A DNA stretch of 64,000 nucleotides, from positions 20,948-84,947 of the forward strand of contig NZ_JAHAFS010000013.1 in NCBI RefSeq assembly GCF_018374135.1, written 5' to 3'. Below the pieces are notes generated by a model. That model searched no databases. It was given only the letters and a program-made list of their open reading frames with translations, and was not told the origin of the DNA. Source of the DNA: Campylobacter gracilis (lineage in GTDB: Bacteria; Campylobacterota; Campylobacteria; Campylobacterales; Campylobacteraceae). Shown here piece by piece: positions 1 to 8,067 of the stretch (the first letter of the stretch is position 1; each line of letters starts with the position of its first letter). A program made the translations under genes and the position numbers.

Positions 1-438
1 TGCCAAAGGGCGAATGATTTCGTAAATTTCATCAAAGGCGTTGGTGCGCAGATAGTGGCTGAATAACACCTCGCCGCTCATTACCGCCTTAGTATCGGCT
101 TCGGACATATCTTTTATTTTAGCGAGTACGAGCTTTTTGATCGGCTCTACGGCAAGACTTAGCTTCTTGCTCGCCAGCCTTTGCATATTCTGCACGGCGA
201 TGCTCTTTTTGCCCGCGCGCTCGGTAATGTAGCTAGGCAGATCGAGCTCGTAATCCTGCACGCCAGTGCGTTCGTATTCATTTGCGGCACGCTCTATCAA
301 AGTGCTTAGTGAGTTTTTAAAATTTTCGCTATCGCCCGCGCCCGCACTAAGCATCACGTCAAGTCCCTTTACGGCGACCTCCTCCCAGCTAGCAGTCGCA
401 AATATCGGCAATAAACAAAAGATTAATTTTTTAAGCAA
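1..438 (-). CDS. DUF4197-like exported protein, 3' end outside window
   Basis: Minus-strand frame open from a TTG at 438 to the window edge (146 codons, no stop), so the C-terminus is missing. An AGGGA Shine-Dalgarno lies six bases before the TTG, and there is no better ATG. The first ~18 residues (LLKKLIFCLLPIFATAS) look like a Sec signal peptide. The rest resembles DUF4197: an amphipathic helical protein with a segment running EPIKKLVLAKIKDMS, then a Gly-containing turn and YLRTNAFDEIYEIIRP, which matches the family's phosphate-like 'YF/YLR.T' end region. The function of DUF4197 is unknown; the predicted location is periplasmic. It is divergent from mntP with only 86 bases between starts. 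Family assignment is from memory of the pattern, so moderate confidence. Confidence 0.6.
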   Translation of the reverse strand, partial: MLKKLIFCLLPIFATASWEEVAVKGLDVMLSAGAGDSENFKNSLSTLIERAANEYERTGVQDYELDLPSYITERAGKKSIAVQNMQRLASKKLSLAVEPIKKLVLAKIKDMSEADTKAVMSGEVLFSHYLRTNAFDEIYEIIRPLA

Positions 439-487
439 AGTTTTTCCCTAATTAAAGATTGATTATTTTATTTCGAAAATTTTAATG

Positions 488-508
488 TATAATCAACGCT
501 TTTATAAT
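488..508 (+). promoter_or_regulatory. Two candidate -10 boxes before mntP
   Basis: TATAAT occurs at 488-493 and again at 503-508. The first would give a transcript starting near 500 with room for the AAAGGG ribosome site before the ATG at 525; the second would leave almost no leader. No manganese riboswitch-like structure is evident in this short leader. Confidence 0.45.
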
Positions 509-524
509 ACCAAAAGGGCTAGAT

Positions 525-1079
525 ATGGAGCTTTTACTCATCGCTTTTGCGCTTGCTATGGACAGCGTCGCGCTTAGTATCTCAAACGGTGCGAAATATC
601 CGAATTTCAAATTTGCACAGATCGCGCGCGTCGCGTTTTTCTATGCGGCGGCTCAGTTCATAATGCCACTTGCAGGCTACGCTTTGGGGATAAATTTCGT
701 AAAATTTATCGCGCAGATCGATCACTTCGTCGCGTTTGGAATTTTATCGTTTTTAGGCGTTAAGATGATCATTGAATCCCGCCGCGAGCAGGATGAGCCA
801 GATCTTCGCCTAAGCACGAAGGAGCTGGTGCTGGGTGCGATCGCCACCAGCATCGATGCGATGGCCGTGGGCGTGACCTTTGCCTTTGGCGAGATAAACA
901 TCCTCTACGCCTGTTGCGTAATCGGGCTCGTCTGCTTCGCGCTATGCGTCGCGGCGTGCTACGCAGGCAAGCTAACGGGCAGATTTCTGCAAGCCAAGGC
1001 GCTCGTCTTAGGCGGCGTAATTTTAATTCTGATTGGGGTTAAAATTTTACTCTCGCACCTCGGCGTTATCGATATTTAG
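525..1079 (+). CDS. mntP: Manganese efflux pump MntP
   Basis: 184 residues, the usual MntP length, with six predicted membrane helices. The two family repeats are visible: an N-terminal half with AFALAMDSVALSISNG and a second half with ATSIDAMAVGVTFAF, each carrying the conserved membrane Asp (DS.A / SIDA.AVG) that marks the transport path. The middle loop (SRREQDEPDLRLSTKE) is cytoplasmic and charged. Known family role: export of Mn2+ across the inner membrane to prevent manganese toxicity. The ATG at 525 follows AAAGGG. It appears monocistronic: a divergent gene lies upstream and an AT-rich spacer follows. No anomaly seen. Confidence 0.9.
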   Translation: MELLLIAFALAMDSVALSISNGAKYPNFKFAQIARVAFFYAAAQFIMPLAGYALGINFVKFIAQIDHFVAFGILSFLGVKMIIESRREQDEPDLRLSTKELVLGAIATSIDAMAVGVTFAFGEINILYACCVIGLVCFALCVAACYAGKLTGRFLQAKALVLGGVILILIGVKILLSHLGVIDI

Positions 1080-1506
1080 CCGTGCAGATATTCAGCGGGC
1101 AGGTGAGGTAGGCGCGGTTAAAGTACTCTGCCGCGATAGTGGCATAACGATACGTAATTTTAAAATTTATAAAATTTTAGATTTATAGAATTATAAAAAA
1201 TTTCGCGGATTTTCTAAGCGGTGGGATTTAAATCCGATTGGGTGCGCGGCGGGAACGAAAATGCGCCGCTTCAATACGGCAAATATATCTAAAGCGCAGA
1301 TCAAGGTATTTGTCGCGATACTAATGCAGTAGTCGTCAGGCGGAATTTCAAAATTTAAAATTAGGCAGAATTCTAAAATTCCGCCGCATTGTGCTTTTTT
1401 AGAATTTTGCAAAATTCTAAAATTTCATAATCTTAGAATTTCAAGATTTTTAATAATTTTAAAATTTTATTCGCGTCAGCCAGCGGTTTTAAATCGGAGA
1501 GGCTTT
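1080..1506. other. AT-rich spacer with palindromic AAATTTTA runs
   Basis: No convincing gene. Many overlapping copies of AAAATTTTA/AGAATTTT-type words form weak hairpins, e.g. around 1370-1450. A 73-codon minus-strand frame at 1191-1412 is made mostly of these words and has no ribosome site. The flanking genes converge, so the hairpins may end transcription from both sides. Confidence 0.5.
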
Positions 1507-2298
1507 TTATTTTCTACCCGCCAGAAGCTTTGAACTGCCCAGCATCAGCCATTTGGCTTCGCGCGGACCCATAAAAAGCCCCTGCGTCGTGTCTATGAGC
1601 TCGAGCTGCTCATAGCCCTGCTCCTTGAGTCGCGCGATGAAAGCATCCATGTCGCCGTAGTTTCCGCGCGAGAAAAGATCGTGGATCGCGAAGCTGCCGC
1701 CCTTTTTAAGCACGCGGAGCGTCTCTAAAAGCAGCGCCTGGCGGTCCTTGCGCATGATGTTGTGATAGACGTAATTGCTTGTAACCGCATCAAAGCTGCC
1801 GTCCTCAAAGGGCAGCTGCGTGGCGTCGGCCTGCTCGAAGCTAGTGTTTTGCACCCCTTCGGCGCGCGCGTTGGATTCGCACAGCTGCTTGTTAAAAGAC
1901 GCGTACTCAAAGCCCCAGCGATCGACGCCTAGCACCGATGCGTGCGGGTTGCGCTTAGCAACGGCGATCGTTAGCGCGCCGCTGCCGCAGCCTACGTCTA
2001 GCCCGCGCCCGCCCTCAGGCAGATCTACGTATTTTGCCGTGCCCTCTACGATCGCACGAGAGAGCTGACGCTTGCCGCCGTAATCAAACGCGCGGTACCA
2101 CACGACGCAGTAGATCGTAAAGCCGATCAAAACCAGCGCCGCTGCGCCGGAAAGCCCAGCTAGCACGCCTCTTAGCGCACCACTAACACCCAAACCGCAA
2201 ACGCCGAAAATCAAAAATAAAACTAACGCTACGCCCGCACCCGCGGCAAATGACGCGATCATGCCCTTAGGCACCCAGTTTTTATAGTCCGGTTTCAT
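1507..2298 (-). CDS. Membrane-anchored class I SAM-dependent methyltransferase
   Basis: 263 residues. Two hydrophobic helices at about 13-37 and 44-68 anchor the protein; then comes a Rossmann methyltransferase domain. Motif I is clear (DVGCGSG, residues 101-107), followed by an acidic-loop VLGVDRW, a motif DATQLPFEDGSFDAVTS (post I / motif II) and LLETLRVLKKGGSFAIHDLF (motif III), the layout of the Methyltransf_11/25 families. The substrate cannot be read from sequence; relatives act on small molecules such as quinones, lipids or tellurite. The ATG at 2298 follows AGGAG. It lies 120 bases downstream of a TonB receptor on the same strand, so weak co-transcription is possible. Confidence 0.8.
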   Translation of the reverse strand: MKPDYKNWVPKGMIASFAAGAGVALVLFLIFGVCGLGVSGALRGVLAGLSGAAALVLIGFTIYCVVWYRAFDYGGKRQLSRAIVEGTAKYVDLPEGGRGLDVGCGSGALTIAVAKRNPHASVLGVDRWGFEYASFNKQLCESNARAEGVQNTSFEQADATQLPFEDGSFDAVTSNYVYHNIMRKDRQALLLETLRVLKKGGSFAIHDLFSRGNYGDMDAFIARLKEQGYEQLELIDTTQGLFMGPREAKWLMLGSSKLLAGRK

Positions 2299-2418
2299 CT
2301 TCGCTCCTTTTATTAAATTTAATCTCGCGGCAGAAAAGCTGGCTGCGGCAAAATTTTAAATTTCGCCCGTAAATTTTAAAGTCCGCAGCTCAAAACCCCG
2401 CCTAAATTTAAACGCACG

Positions 2419-4488
2419 CTAATAGGTGTATTTAAACTCAGCGTAGTAGTTGCGCCCGGGAGCTGGTGTATAGACGTCTGCGCGTAAATTTTGGTTGTAA
2501 TTATATTCCTCGTCAAAGACGTTTTTGACTCCGGCGCTTATCAAAAACCCGCTTGCGAAGCGGTACGCAGCGCCTAGATCCACGATCGTGCGCGAATCGA
2601 TCCTATCGTGGTTGGCGTCGTGTGATGATGAGAAATATTTAAAATCGCTCATAAGCGTTAAATTTCTAATCGGCTCATAATCGACACCCAAAACGAACTT
2701 CGAGCGCTCCACTAGCGGAACCTGCTTGCCTTTATTCGCGCCGGATTGGATCTTGGCGTCCACGTATGAAAAGGTCTCGCTGAGCTTTAAATTTGAAAGC
2801 AGACTTTGCTCCGCATACAGCTCCACGCCCTTGCGGCGCGTCTCGTCGATATTTATAAAATGCCAACCGTCGGTGATCGAGCTGCCCAAGGTTTCGTTTA
2901 CGATCTCGTTTTTCGTATCGGTCCAAAAGATCGTAGCGCTTACGTATTGCCCGTAGATCAGGTCTTTAAGGCCGATCTCGTAGGTTTTAAAGGTTTCGGA
3001 TTTGAGGTTATTAAGCACATAGGGGCCGTTGCGGCCGAGCTTATCGATGAGTTGATTAGGGCCCGGCGAGATATAGCCGCGCTCAAATTTAAAATACAGA
3101 TTGCCGTCTTTGGAATAATTAAAATTCGGCGTGATCTCAAAAGCGTAGTTGTTTTTATGATCCGTTACGTGCGTGCTTTCTTGAGTATGAAATATGCGCC
3201 CCATCCTACGCATCGTCGTAGAGACTTCGCGATCTACTTTGTATTCGGCGCGCTCAAAACGCCCGCCCGCACTAAGTGAAAACAGCTCCGTGAAGTCGTG
3301 CTTTTCTAAGGCATAAACCGAGTGCGTCTGTTTTTGCATATCAAAGATCGTAAGCTGCGAAAGGCTCATCATAGGATTCATCGAAGTGGTAAAGTCGATC
3401 CTGCGGAAACCCTTATTTTTAAGATAATCATATCCCGCTATGAGCTCGTCGTTATCATAGGTAAACTTGCCCTTTAAATTTGCCCCCTCTTTGCGATCTT
3501 TCATCACAAAGCCCTTCTGCAAAATTCTAATATCTTGGTAATAAGGCTGTAAATTTGCTTCAAATCTATCGCCGAATTTCACCGCATAATCCAGGTCAAA
3601 ATTTAGTCGCGTACTTTTGGTAAAGGTCCTCTCACCTCCCTGTTGGCGGCGATCCTTCTTGAGCTCAACAAGCCCTAAACCCGGTACATCATGCGTCCTA
3701 GCGCGATAAAAGCTCGGATTAAAAGAGAGGCTTTGATCATCTGAAATTTTATAATTTAGTCCGAACGATGTATAGTAGCCTCGCTCTCTTTCGCCCTTGC
3801 GGTATCCATGCTGATCAAAGCCCTTTATTGCGGTCTTTAGAAATAGATTTTCGCTCACATTCCCGCCTGCGCCGAAATTTAGATCTTTATAATTATACGA
3901 CGCGATCTTGGTAGAGACATTGGCGTATGGATATTTTGCGCCTTTTTTTGTGATGATATTTATCACGCCGCCGCTGGTGCCGCTGCCGTAAAGCACGCTA
4001 CCGCCGCCGGGGATGATCTCCACGCGCTCGATATCTTCAATCGGAACGAGATCAATCGGGATGGTCGTAGGCGTGGTGTCGATCATATTGAGAGCGACTC
4101 CGTTAAGAAGGACCTTGACGGAGGTATTGGCCTTCGCGCCTTGCCCACGCAAATCAACCGACCTGCCGTTAAAGCTAACCCCAGGCGCCTTTTCTAAAAT
4201 TTCGCGCAGATCACGGTAACCGCGGTTTTCCATATCCTCCGCGGTGATGACCGAGACGTTGCGAACCTCGTTTTTAAGCATATCCTCAAAGCCCGTCGCG
4301 GTAACTACTATGGTACCGAGCTTCGTGGCGTTCGCGCCGGAAGCGTTTTTAGAAGCTGCGGAATTTACCGCTTGCGCGCTAGGCGCGATATTTGCGGATG
4401 TAGCGTTATTTTCGGCCCCGTTTAGTTGCAAGGCGGCGCACAAACTTAGCGCGACCGCGGCATTTGAAAGATAAAATTTCTTAAACAT
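2419..4488 (-). CDS. TonB-dependent outer-membrane receptor (CirA/FepA type)
   Basis: 689 residues from the ATG at 4488, which follows AGGGGAG; a GTG three bases earlier is too close to that site. Signal peptide to about residue 25, an Ala/Asn/Ser-rich linker, TonB box LGTIVVTAT, then a plug domain (NVSVITAEDMENRG, VDLRGQG, ERVEIIPGGGSVLYGSGTSGGVINIITK) and a beta-barrel ending in an aromatic terminal strand (NYYAEFKYTY). The plug wording is typical of catecholate siderophore/colicin I receptors and haem receptors; the substrate is not decidable here. It takes up an iron complex across the outer membrane with TonB-ExbBD energy. A 15-bp motif shared with the second receptor in this window lies 66-80 bases before the originally readable start, suggesting iron control. 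Confidence 0.88.
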   Translation of the reverse strand: MFKKFYLSNAAVALSLCAALQLNGAENNATSANIAPSAQAVNSAASKNASGANATKLGTIVVTATGFEDMLKNEVRNVSVITAEDMENRGYRDLREILEKAPGVSFNGRSVDLRGQGAKANTSVKVLLNGVALNMIDTTPTTIPIDLVPIEDIERVEIIPGGGSVLYGSGTSGGVINIITKKGAKYPYANVSTKIASYNYKDLNFGAGGNVSENLFLKTAIKGFDQHGYRKGERERGYYTSFGLNYKISDDQSLSFNPSFYRARTHDVPGLGLVELKKDRRQQGGERTFTKSTRLNFDLDYAVKFGDRFEANLQPYYQDIRILQKGFVMKDRKEGANLKGKFTYDNDELIAGYDYLKNKGFRRIDFTTSMNPMMSLSQLTIFDMQKQTHSVYALEKHDFTELFSLSAGGRFERAEYKVDREVSTTMRRMGRIFHTQESTHVTDHKNNYAFEITPNFNYSKDGNLYFKFERGYISPGPNQLIDKLGRNGPYVLNNLKSETFKTYEIGLKDLIYGQYVSATIFWTDTKNEIVNETLGSSITDGWHFINIDETRRKGVELYAEQSLLSNLKLSETFSYVDAKIQSGANKGKQVPLVERSKFVLGVDYEPIRNLTLMSDFKYFSSSHDANHDRIDSRTIVDLGAAYRFASGFLISAGVKNVFDEEYNYNQNLRADVYTPAPGRNYYAEFKYTY

Positions 4489-4556
4489 CACTCTCCCCTA
4501 TTCAAAATTAGAATTTTGCGAATGATTTGCAAATGCTATATTATAATTTCTCTTGA

Positions 4557-4571
4557 TTAAATAATAATAAA
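4557..4571 (-). promoter_or_regulatory. Candidate iron-responsive operator (TTAAATAATAATAAA)
   Basis: The exact 15-mer TTAAATAATAATAAA (plus strand) occurs here and at 10559-10573, each about 65-70 bases before the start of a TonB receptor gene. The rich A/T repeat of ATAATAAT resembles Fur boxes, which are built from GATAAT-like units. No other copy was noticed in the window. Assignment to Fur is inference. Confidence 0.45.
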
Positions 4572-4745
4572 TTTCAAAGATTAAAGATAGATTTTTTAAA
4601 ATTTAAGCGGAATTTGGATGAAATTTTAATTTTGAGCGTTTTACGTAGCGCGGTAAAATTTCGGTTTTAAATTTATATTATTTGGCGGTTTTTATTTCTT
4701 AAAGCGGCGAGTTTATGGAGCGAATTCGGATCGGAATTTTAAAAT

Positions 4746-5234
4746 TTAGACCTTGCAGCTGCCCGCTTTGCCGAATTTTGCCTCGATTAAAAGCACCAAG
4801 ATGAAGAAAATTTTTTCGTCGTTAAGCTTCGTAAGCTCACGTAGGTTCTGATCTACGCTTATGAGCTTGATGCCGTTTGATTTCAAAATCGTAGCGAGCT
4901 CGTCCGCACTAAAGCCCATTTTACTAGCGATCTCTCTAATATTATAGGACTCGATCGCGCCTATGATGCGATCCATATTACAAAAGCCGGGATTTTTGCG
5001 GCTCAAAACCACGTCCAAAAACTCGCCCCATAGCTTTGTGAGCTTCTTTCGCCTCGTGATTAGATGCAAGATCGCGACGCAAAGCAGGCCGAATCCCGCG
5101 ATCTTATGCAGGCTCATCCACGTCTCGCCGTACTCGCCGCGCACAAAGCAAGCGCCCGAAAAGCCCAGAATGCAAAGCGCGCAGCCTAGCAACACGATGA
5201 GCGCAAATTTATAAACAATCCCCGCCTTAAGCAT
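4746..5234 (-). CDS. Small membrane protein, DUF4405-like, with helical C-terminal domain
   Basis: 162 residues from ATG 5234 (AAGGAG five bases before; the preceding TTG is out of register with that site). Two membrane helices at about 8-28 and 42-62 hold the DUF4405-like pattern TWMSLHKIAGFGLLCVAILHLIT, with His residues that in this family often bind haem or lie near it. The remaining ~90 residues are soluble and helical: IREIASKMGFSADELATILKSNGI looks like a helix-turn-helix or UBA-like module, followed by NDEKIFFILVLLIEAKFG. Such proteins are common in Campylobacterota and uncharacterised. It stands alone between a TonB receptor promoter and a 540-base spacer. Confidence 0.6.
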   Translation of the reverse strand: MLKAGIVYKFALIVLLGCALCILGFSGACFVRGEYGETWMSLHKIAGFGLLCVAILHLITRRKKLTKLWGEFLDVVLSRKNPGFCNMDRIIGAIESYNIREIASKMGFSADELATILKSNGIKLISVDQNLRELTKLNDEKIFFILVLLIEAKFGKAGSCKV

Positions 5235-5778
5235 CAAATCTCCTTGCTTTGTTTTTAAAATTTAGCGACTTCACGCGGAGTGCCTGCAAGCGCTAAGCTC
5301 TGCACCGGTGCGCCTCGCCGATCGCCGCTATCGTATCTCCGTGGCGTTGTTGCGGTACCGCGCGCTACACCATCATGCTATCGCACCGCTTACACAGCCC
5401 ACTCATTAGCGCGCCGTTTACCGACTTCCAAACCGCTCGCCACGTAGGTTAAAATTTTATCGAGACGCCCCGCATTGAGCAGACTATCTTGCGTTTAAAT
5501 TTTATCGACTTAATTTCGCGCAAAATCGCGATCGCGCACTGCTGACCAACTTCCGAGCTACTCGTTGCGCCGCAAATACTTACCTACGGCGGTGCTATGC
5601 CACCGACTGCGTGCGAGCACCTAGCCACGCGGATGCCGATGCCCATGTATGCGAACACCGAGCGCTTCGGCTAAATTTTATCGCCGCTTAATATAAATGA
5701 GTAATTTTAATAAATCTGGATTTAAAAAGATATGAATTTAAAGGCGAAATCCCCGACGAGAAATTTAAACGATAAAAT
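5235..5778. other. Gene-free spacer of about 540 bases
   Basis: Higher G+C than most spacers here, with frequent stops in all frames. I found no recognisable protein remnant, RNA gene or strong terminator. It could be decayed coding sequence but nothing is identifiable. Confidence 0.4.
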
Positions 5779-7680
5779 TTAAAGCTCTATCGTCCGCTCG
5801 AATATGTCCTCAAGCCCCGTTTGATGCACGATCGCTAGCATGCCGAGGCTAGACAGATCCGCACGCAGACCCAGTAGCAGCTCGCGCGCCGAGGCAGGGT
5901 CGAGCGCGGACGTGATCTCGTCTGCGAAAACAAAGCTCGGCTTGTGGTAATGAATGCGTGCGAAACTAAGCCGCTGCGCCTCTCCGCCGCTTAAAATTTT
6001 AACGTAATCGGCGCGCGAGTTTAGCATGCGGGCAAATTTCTTAAGTCCTACGCTGCGTAAAATTTCTAAAAATTCCGCATCGTCTTTGCGCGGCGGCTGC
6101 GGATAAGCGATAAGCTCCTTTAGGCTAAGCGGCGCTAGATAGGGCTTTTGCGGGATAAACATCACTCCCGTGCGCGGCAAACTGATCTCGCCGCGGCCGT
6201 ATCTCCAAAGACCCGCGACGTAGCGCAGAGCCGTGCTTTTGCCCGCGCCGCTCTTGCCTCGCAGCATTATAAACTGCGCGGGCGCAAGCTCGAAGCGTAG
6301 ATCCTCGATCAGCGGCTCGCCCGCAGGCGTGAAGACCGACAAGCCCTCGCAACGAGCGGAATTTTCGTCGCTTTGTTTGACGCAAGCACGCAGATTTGCG
6401 CTCTCGCCGTCCATGCGCGAGATGAACTCATAAATCCTCTGCACGCTCGCCGCCCACTCCATGATCTGTTTGTAATAGTCCATAAACCACGCAAATCCGT
6501 CTTGCACGCTGTAAAACGCCGAACGCGCCTGCATCATGTCGCCAAAGCTCATCGCGCGCGACAAATACAGCGGCAAGCAGGCAAAGATCGGGATTAAATT
6601 CGTGATTTTTAGGTAGCTTGCCGAAAAGCATTCGAGGCGAAATTCCGTATTCATGATGCTGCGCCAGTTTCTCATGATCTCGCCGAAGCTCGCGCGGAAG
6701 CGGCCGCGCTCGGCACCCTCTCCGCGCATAAAGGCTACGGCTTCTGCGTTTTCGCGCACGAGCAGTAGATCCGAGCGGTAGTCGGCTTCGGCGCGCTGCT
6801 TGGCAAAATTTAGCCTCCTAAGCCTGCGCCCGATGAGATGCGTGATCAGCGAGCAAAGCAGCGTATAAAGGAGCGCTACGTATAGCAAAAAGCCTTCGAT
6901 CTCAAAGCGCATGCCGAAAATTTCAAATTTCAGCACCTTCGAGACCTGCCACAAGATCGTAACGAAGGCGATGAGCTTGGCGAGATTATAGACGAGCGAT
7001 TTTACGAGATCGACGCTTTTTTGCACGAGCAGCAGGCTGTCCTCGGCGATACGCTGATCGGGGTTGTCTAGCTTTGCGATCGTTTTTGAAATTTCACGAT
7101 CTGCGCAAGTTTTGGATGAAATTTTATTCTCGCCTGCGCCGCTTTGCTCTGCTGCATTTTGCTCCGCCGTGCTCGGTAAAATTTCAAACCCCTTTGCGTC
7201 TCTATGTAAAGCGGTGCTGTCCGCCTCCACTGCGGAATACTCCGCGCGCTCGTTTAAATTTTCATCTAAATTCGCGTCGCCGGGTTTTTCTAAATTTGAT
7301 CCGCCCCTGGCGCTAAAATTTCCATCAAGGCTCGTGCGGTAGAAGTTTGCGTTATGTAGCCATTTGCGCTCCATCATCGCGCTCAGCCGCTCGCGCCAGA
7401 CGATTACGAGCAGTTTGCGAAGCCAGCTGCCGCAGACGATGAAAAGCACGATGAGCGCCGTGTAGAGTAAAAACTCGCCCACGAGCGCGGGAATGAGCTC
7501 GCCTTTAAGCTCGCTTAGCGCGTCGTAAAAGCGCTTGTCCCACGCGTTCATCAGCACACTGATTTTGATGATAGCGAGGCTAAAACCAAGCGCGAGCAGC
7601 AGCAGCGCCCACAGCTTCGCCGCGCCCTTGCCGAACCAGTGCGGACGTAGAATTTCAAAAAATTGCTTTAGCGTTTTCAA
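5779..7680 (-). CDS. ABC transporter, fused permease-ATPase of the YddA/SbmA family
   Basis: 633 residues, TTG start at 7680 after AAAGAG. N-terminal permease of the ABC_membrane_2 type with helices near 22-45, 66-95, 225-245 and 260-280; family words FYDALSELKG, WRERLSAMMERKWL, and DNPDQRIAED are plain. The C-terminal ATPase has Walker A GKSGAGKST, signature LSGGEAQRLSFAR, Walker B SFVFADEITSALD and switch His in AIVHQTG. Relatives move peptides, lipids or vitamin B12-like molecules. Residues ~117-204 between WLHNANFYR and DNPDQR are an Asn/Glu/Ala/Ser-rich insert absent from typical members, which join these two motifs directly. It lies downstream of the FhuE-like receptor on the same strand, but a 387-base gap with strong hairpins separates them. 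Confidence 0.85.
   Translation of the reverse strand: MKTLKQFFEILRPHWFGKGAAKLWALLLLALGFSLAIIKISVLMNAWDKRFYDALSELKGELIPALVGEFLLYTALIVLFIVCGSWLRKLLVIVWRERLSAMMERKWLHNANFYRTSLDGNFSARGGSNLEKPGDANLDENLNERAEYSAVEADSTALHRDAKGFEILPSTAEQNAAEQSGAGENKISSKTCADREISKTIAKLDNPDQRIAEDSLLLVQKSVDLVKSLVYNLAKLIAFVTILWQVSKVLKFEIFGMRFEIEGFLLYVALLYTLLCSLITHLIGRRLRRLNFAKQRAEADYRSDLLLVRENAEAVAFMRGEGAERGRFRASFGEIMRNWRSIMNTEFRLECFSASYLKITNLIPIFACLPLYLSRAMSFGDMMQARSAFYSVQDGFAWFMDYYKQIMEWAASVQRIYEFISRMDGESANLRACVKQSDENSARCEGLSVFTPAGEPLIEDLRFELAPAQFIMLRGKSGAGKSTALRYVAGLWRYGRGEISLPRTGVMFIPQKPYLAPLSLKELIAYPQPPRKDDAEFLEILRSVGLKKFARMLNSRADYVKILSGGEAQRLSFARIHYHKPSFVFADEITSALDPASARELLLGLRADLSSLGMLAIVHQTGLEDIFERTIEL
7069..7332 (-). 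other. Low-complexity in-frame insert in the ABC transporter
   Basis: About 88 codons (residues ~117-204) rich in Asn, Glu, Ala, Ser, with repeated words such as EQNAAEQSGAGEN. The DNA carries the same TAAATTTT / AAAATTTC words seen in the intergenic palindromes. It falls between two conserved family motifs, in what should be a cytoplasmic loop after the second membrane helix. Confidence 0.55.
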
Positions 7681-8067
7681 ATTTTCTCTTTAAATTTTAA
7701 AATTTAGCGCCGGTTACAGCGAGATCGCGGGATTAAATTTGATCCCGCAGGCTCGCGAGCGGATTTATGCTCGCAAGCCTGCGCGTTTAATTTGCTTGGA
7801 ATTTCGCGAGATTAAATTTATCGCCCTCGCCCGCATCGCTTGCAATCGCTCGCGCTAATCAATCGTTAATCAACCAAATCGCGAGCTAAATTTTAATCCC
7901 GCAGCTTCGTTCAAATTTTACCCGCCTCGCTACGTGCTACTTGCGGCAAAGCCTAGTCTCTCGCCTCTGCGCCCGCCTCATCCGCGCCCTTATGAAGCGC
8001 GGAATTTATCCAAGGCCGCGTGCGAGAAGTTTATCCGAGTTCGCATAAGCGCAAATTTCATCCGCGC
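7681..8067. other. Spacer with two strong tandem hairpins
   Basis: No gene seen. At 7727-7748 GCGGGAT pairs with ATCCCGC around an eight-base loop. Immediately after, at 7747-7782, GCAGGCT pairs with AGCCTGC and an inner GCGAGC with GCTCGC around an eight-base loop. The two stems share bases 7747-7748, so they could also compete. They lie about 290 bases after the end of the minus-strand FhuE-like gene and just before the ABC gene. Confidence 0.55.

Noticed and set aside
1191..1412. 73-codon minus-strand frame
   Set aside because: Spacer composition, no ribosome site.
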